From Casuarina equisetifolia (Eukaryota; Streptophyta; Magnoliopsida; Fagales; Casuarinaceae): a stretch of DNA of 64,000 bases. Positions 58,943-64,000 of this stretch are shown in pieces. Every line of letters begins with the position of its first letter. Position 1 is the first letter of the stretch. Location: contig CM052355.1 of the NCBI GenBank assembly GCA_028551475.1, forward strand, positions 27,741,580-27,805,579, given 5' to 3'. A program made the position numbers and the translations under genes. The notes below the pieces were generated by a model. The model was not told the origin of the DNA. It did not search any database and saw only the letters and a program-made list of their open reading frames with translations.

Positions 58943-61515
58943 ATGAAGAGTGAGAATGAACAGGTGGGTTGGGATCAGTCTCCGAAGCCCAGAAGAACGA
59001 GATTCCGAGAAGTCGGGTCACGGTTTCTTTCTCCAGTTTCAACCACTTCGCATGAAAGTGGGATTCCGTCTCCGAACAGTCAATCGCCCTCGGCGAATCC
59101 GCGGAAACCCATGAACGCCGAAACGAAGAAGCAGCATAAGAGCCTCGATGAGCCAGGATTCACGCGAAGCCTTTGGCCTTCTTCGACTACTCCTTCCTCC
59201 TCCAAGTCCAACAAGATTTCTGGTACTTTGGGCGATCATCTTGGAAATGAGGGGTTCAAGGATCGGAAAAGGGATAAGAAACCTGTAAACGACAATGGGG
59301 CTCTTCTCATTAGGCAAGGAAGTTCAAACGATTTTGGTAGGCCGGAGAACGAGAAAGACAGTGCCAAAGAAAATAACAGACCAAAGATTGGAGGGTCAAC
59401 CAGATATACCGAAAGGCTACCATTTTCAGGAAAATCTTCTTCTTTGCTGCGGAATGCATCGCCGAGAACTTCTGGTATTCTTCCCGGAAGACTGTCCGTA
59501 GACGAAAATGAGTTATACCGGAAAACTTATTCACGAGATTCAGATTCTTTTCTTGAAACTTCTGAATTCGACTCGGAGCGTGGCAACATGGGTTCTCCGG
59601 CTCTGGGAAAAAGCTCGGCTGCTCCACGGAAATCGGGGATAGAAGTTTCTTCGAGGTTCATGAATGGTGTATCTGGAAGGAAGGTCTCGGATTTGGATAC
59701 TGCGTTGTCATTTGATAGTTCTTCTACATCAACGAAGTTCAACATAAAGAACGCGATCAAGAGGATGAATTCTCTGACAAATGCCAAGTCGCAGTGGGCA
59801 CTGTCGCCGGGGCGGTCGGTTTCACCTCCGTTATCAGTGGAAAACAAAGGAAGACCAACGTCGTTTTCAGGTTTGAAGCCTTCGGATGGTCACTCGAAAG
59901 CAACAGGGATGGAGAAATTACTAAACATTGGGTTGGACTTGTTCAAGGGTAAGAAATCTTCATCCTCCAGCAGCTCGACGCCGGCCATGTCTGGTAATTC
60001 AGGGAGCGTTCATCAGATTCGGCTGCTTCACAACCGGTTGATGCAGTGGCGGTATGCCAACGCCAGAGCCGTGGAAGTGAACGGGAACATAACTCTTCAG
60101 GCTGAGGTGTGTATAGTATTTCCTGTTTATTAGATACCTGATTGTGGATTTAGAAGGCCAAGTAAATTAAAAAGGGCATTTACTTAATGCTGATATAGAG
60201 AGTATCTCGAATTACTTAAATTTGATTTGAAAAAAGCTTTTAAGATAAAATATATTCCTCTTTTTCCAAGTTAGTTTAGGAAAAAAAACTGAATCTAATA
60301 TGGTATTAGAATCTATACTTAAGAAAGCTAGTAACAAAACTTGTAACCCATGTAAGCTATGAGATTTTGTATTAGAATGGTTGAAGAGTTGGCAATTCTT
60401 GCCATATGGGTTAAAACCTAATTCTCCTATATTCCCATTTACCCAATAAATAAAAATATTATCTGACAACTATATTTAAATAAAATAAATACTTCCTTCT
60501 TATAAATTGATTTTAAGGAAAAAAGTAAGTCCTCTACCATTTTCAATTTTTGCTGATAATTGTCTTTTCTGCAGAGAAACCTAATATCAGCACGGGATGG
60601 TCTCAAAATGTTGCGGAATTCTGTGGTACAGAAGAAATTAAAGCTTGATAAGGAAAAGCTTGACATGAAGCTGAGCTACATACTTTATTCCCAAGTAAAT
60701 AGAAACCAATCATAACACAATTTCCTTACATTCAGATCGTAATTATGCAGCACTTTATTCATCCAATAATATTGCTTCTCCTACATTTGCTCTTCTTGTG
60801 AAGAAAAAGCTATTGGAAGCTTGGGGAGACATAGAAAGACGACATGTATCAGCAGTTTCCAAGACTCAGCAGGGCTTGCAAACTGTTGTCTGCAGAGTCC
60901 CCCTAACTGATGGAGCAACGGTAGGCTGCTAGAAAAAAAAAAAAAAAAGGAAAAGGAAAAACCCTACTCTGGTGCCAATCATGATCCTTGTTTAACTGAA
61001 CTACATGTTTTCTTTAGGTGGATATACAATCAGCTAGCATCAACCTTGCACAAGCATTGGATCTCACACCTTCTTTTAAGTCTACTTTTACCAGTTTTGC
61101 AGCAACGGTAAGGGGAACATTTATATATTTATTTATTACAAGATAAGAAGGACCAACAACTGGACTACTGTTCTGTTGACAATAAGAAAAGAAAATGGAC
61201 AATTATCGAAGCTATAATCATGTTTGTGCCCTGTTATCTTTTCTTTGTTCTACAGGCTGAGAGCAATGTTATGTTGCTGTCGGAATTAGCTAAGGTTGTA
61301 ACACAGGAGAGGTTGCTTTTAGAGGAGTGTCTTGAACACTTCAGAACTGTATGTACCCTAGAGGTAAAATATACTTACCAGACAACAACATTAAATCTGG
61401 GTCACCGTGCACGTATTATTGTTGCTAAATTTAACTCCTTTTCTTACTTCTGATCACTTACAAGCAGCTTCAAGAGAGAAGTCTGAGGTGCAACATTATT
61501 CAGCTGGAAATGTGA
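58943..61515 (+). CDS. QWRF3-like augmin-type microtubule-associated protein
   Basis: Six exons (58943-60106, 60575-60694, 60804-60920, 61018-61107, 61256-61363, 61468-61515), all phase 0, give 548 aa. The N-terminal two-thirds is basic, Ser/Pro-rich and disordered (PKPRRTRFREVGSRFLSP), as in microtubule-binding regions of the QWRF/AUG8/EDE1 family. The family signature at residues 368-371 reads QWRY, not QWRF (LMQWRYANARA). The C-terminal helical domain follows: SVVQKKLKLDKEKLDMKLSYIL, LLEAWGDIERRH, CRVPLTDGAT, LLSELAKVVTQERLLLEEC and RSLRCNIIQLE. AUG8-type members join the augmin complex that recruits gamma-tubulin to microtubules. It lies next to GAUT10, as QWRF3 does in Arabidopsis. Exon 3 could instead begin nine bases later at a second AG. 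Confidence 0.9.
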
Positions 61516-62598
61516 CAACAGCAGCAACAACAAGAGATCAGACATATGATCAGAGTTCAGGATCTGAGGAGAAAGTTACGGGATATCAATGTATAAATTC
61601 TGAGTAGATGGTAGAAAATGTGGGATTGATGTAGTCCTGTTGCATAATGTAGATGCTATTATTTACTTCAACAGTTTTAGAAAGCCTCGAAATTTTCTGC
61701 AGCTTATGAGTTTCTTTTTGGACAAAGTATATTCAGATGATATTTTGTTAAGAATAGTGTAACAAAAGTTTTATATTCCCAATCTTGTTTGAAAATCTTC
61801 TTTATAAGGAAACATATTTTATATTCTTCAATTAACTTTTGTATAAAAACAAGGTTTTAATACATGAAACCTTGAGTTCAAAGCGTTTTGCTAAGAAATG
61901 CCCATCGCGAGTGTGAAGCCCCCAAACTATGTTAGTTGCAGCAGGACGTGTTAAAATGTGGTGATAAAAGTTTTGTTTAAATCACACTTAAAAGTTTTCT
62001 AAATTTTTTTAATTATAGATTTAAATATAATAAATTTTCTAATTCATTTGTCTTCTAATCTTTACATTGAATAACTGGAAATGAAAACTCTTACTACTCT
62101 TTTCATATTTCTTGTATTAGTTCTTCTTAGTTAGCACATATTTGTGACATTTGATTTTGATTAGAAAGTATGATATGTAAAAAATTAAATTAAATTAGAT
62201 TAACTATAAAATATCTGTTTATATTTCATACAATGAAATCCATACGTAGAATGCATCTTAAAAATGAGAGTTAAGTAGTATAAAATCACTAATTTTCTTA
62301 CATCAGAAGATAATTTATGTTGAAACAAATAGGGTTTTAGTAATTTATTAATTCTTATTATATATTATCTTATTTTATTAAAATTCAACATAATGAATTT
62401 TGACTCGAAAAAGCTTTAATTATTCATTATTTTAAAAACAAAGGAACTGGACTTCTAATCCCGAGAACAGCGAAACCGGACGACGTCGTTTGTCTTGAAA
62501 GGTATATGCTGTTTCGATCTGCTTCTCACTAGTATCTCACCATTTTCACTGGAACGCCTCTCTCTCTTCTCCTAACGACCTCGACAAAGCTCAGAACC
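61516..62598. other. QWRF gene 3' UTR and spacer
   Basis: No gene is visible. 3' UTR sequence grades into AT-rich DNA. Near 62470-62500 a GC-richer segment with ACGACGTCGT marks the promoter of the following mitochondrial gene, which has a short CT-rich leader. Confidence 0.5.
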
Positions 62599-63893
62599 AT
62601 GGCTTCTCTGGCGGCGGCTGCAGCTCGTCAAGCAGCGAATCTAACCCGGCTATCCTCTCCAAAAACATCTGCTCAAGCCGCCACTCTCATTCACCGTCGT
62701 GGCCTTGCCGGCGCTGCTGGTAAATCTCGATATCATATGATTTAGTTTTACTTGGTTTGGATGTGATCGACCATAGATCAGGTTTTTCGGTCTGGTCCTG
62801 TTCAGTTGATGAGAAATTTTTGAAAAGAAAGGAAATGAAATTAGTGCTACTGATGGTCAAATGTAGTTTAGGCTTTTAGAGAGTCGCATAAATCGGCTTA
62901 ATCCGGCTTGATGACGGAAGATAATAAAGATAATAAAGATGTAGTGGCTGAGAAAACTTACGGAAGATAGAAAAATTCCGGTCTTTGCAGGTTGTTCGTG
63001 TAGATTGAGCATCCTGATTGTGGGGATTGTGAGCTTTGTATCTTTTTTTCTGTGTTTTGGTGGCTGCGAAATCTGAGCAGAGCAAACAAAACAAAATCTG
63101 AAGTTAATTTGCGTTTTTTTTTTTTTCTTTTCCTTTTCCCCAAAGAAATGGTTGAGTGAAATAATTAAAATTGCAATGTTTAAGCTTAACTGTAGGTCGC
63201 TGAATGGTTAGGGTATCTTTGCTCCCAAATGATAGACCTTAGTTTTTGTTTCTCTATTTCTACGCAACCTGATTGGAGCATGAATCTTTTCGGTAGATTT
63301 CTTCTCAGAGTGTACTAGTGGGTCAATTTTGGTGTCGGAATAAATTTTGGAGTCACCAATACGCTATGTTTACGGATGTGGAAAAATGGAATTTGTTAAG
63401 GAAGAAATTTTAAGCATGAACCTGATTGTTGGTGAGAGGTCGGCAAAGCAAAGGTCTTTTCAGCTGTGCAAATTCTTTTTATAAGGCGTCTTTGTTCAAT
63501 GAGAAATTTGGGATGCAGAAGTTGATTGGAAGGAGTAGAAGAAATAATAATTTTCTTATGACAGTGATAGCTTTCCAGCCGAAGAAGGTGCTATTGAGCA
63601 CATTATTTGGCTAGAATTGTTTTATTCTTGCTTTGGATATTGATAAATGCCAGTATATCTGCAAAAACCTTCATTCCATCATTACTTCAGCTTTTTATTT
63701 ATTTATTTATTTATTTATTTGGGTAACAGATTACGAATTTATGAATTCTTTGTGGGCTTTCAAACTGTCTTCGTTATTGTACAATCTCGACGTCTTTTCA
63801 CTTCTTGTGTTGGTATTTGCAGATCACCATGGTCCACCAAGGGTTAACTTTTGGCAAGACCCAATGAGCCCATCTAAGTGGAAGGAAGAGCAT
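62599..63893 (+). CDS. Mitochondrial complex I ESSS/NDUFB11-like subunit (5' part)
   Basis: The first two exons of a small mitochondrial protein gene. Exon 1 (62599-62719) encodes MASLAAAAARQAANLTRL and an Arg/Ser/Ala-rich presequence ending HRRGLAGAA. After a 1.1 kb intron, exon 2 (63823-63893) encodes DHHGPPRVNFWQDPMSPSKW followed by KEEH and a GT donor in phase 0. The HHGPPRVNFW..SPSKWKEEH motif matches plant proteins annotated as the ESSS (NDUFB11) accessory subunit of NADH:ubiquinone oxidoreductase, as I recall. The expected single membrane helix should lie in the next exon, beyond the window. The intron has an ATTT microsatellite at about 63692-63720. Confidence 0.78.
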
Positions 63894-64000
63894 GTGAGTC
63901 TTGTTTTGTGATTAAAACTTAGATCACCACCCTTTTCCTTCCTGCATGCTTGCATTCGTCCCTTTTCCTCTACTCACTTTCTTCACTTTCTTTTCTTTGG

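Overview
This window is nuclear DNA from a flowering plant, almost certainly a eudicot. The signs are GT-AG introns of 80 to 1,600 bp, AT-rich intergenic DNA, plastid and mitochondrial targeting sequences, PPR genes, a MIR169 locus, a Ty1/copia element and a TRIM. The species cannot be named from the sequence alone.

Layout from left to right: the last two exons of VPS18 (+); an intronless gene for a coiled-coil, KEN-box protein with two mitosis-type (MSA) promoter elements (+); about 4 kb without a gene; a MIR169 precursor (+); a P-type PPR gene like At1g11900 (+); two ten-exon type II NAD(P)H dehydrogenase genes in tandem (-), an NDB2/NDB4-type copy and an NDB1-type copy; 3.7 kb of AT-rich DNA; a 5.4 kb Ty1/copia element (-) ending about 200 bp before an EMB1923-like plastid membrane protein gene (+); a site II/telo-box promoter followed by three related, covarying RNA hairpins inside box C/D-like contexts; an Agenet-domain gene (-) with a three-unit minisatellite upstream; a PLS-E PPR gene like At1g03510 (-); TIC20-IV (+); a partial TIC20 duplicate, now a pseudogene carrying a TRIM; GAUT10 (+); tRNA-Asp(GUC); a QWRF3-like augmin-type gene (+); and the first two exons of a mitochondrial complex I ESSS/NDUFB11-like gene (+), which runs off the right edge.

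The gene order matters. From memory of Arabidopsis locus numbers, EMB1923 and NDB1 are neighbours (At4g28210, At4g28220), and NDB4, GAUT10 and QWRF3 are neighbours on another chromosome (At2g20800, At2g20810, At2g20815). This window holds all of these together, which suggests an ancestral block containing an NDB1-NDB2/4 tandem pair that was duplicated and sorted between two segments in Arabidopsis. The two NDB copies differ at the residue linked to NADH versus NADPH preference and in their EF-hand loops, so the pair may oxidise different cytosolic reductants under different calcium control.

The most unusual signal is the RNA-like repeat set at 38.5-39.2 kb. Three copies keep an identical unpaired motif while the paired arms change in a compensating way, downstream of a promoter of the kind plants use for snoRNA and ribosomal genes.
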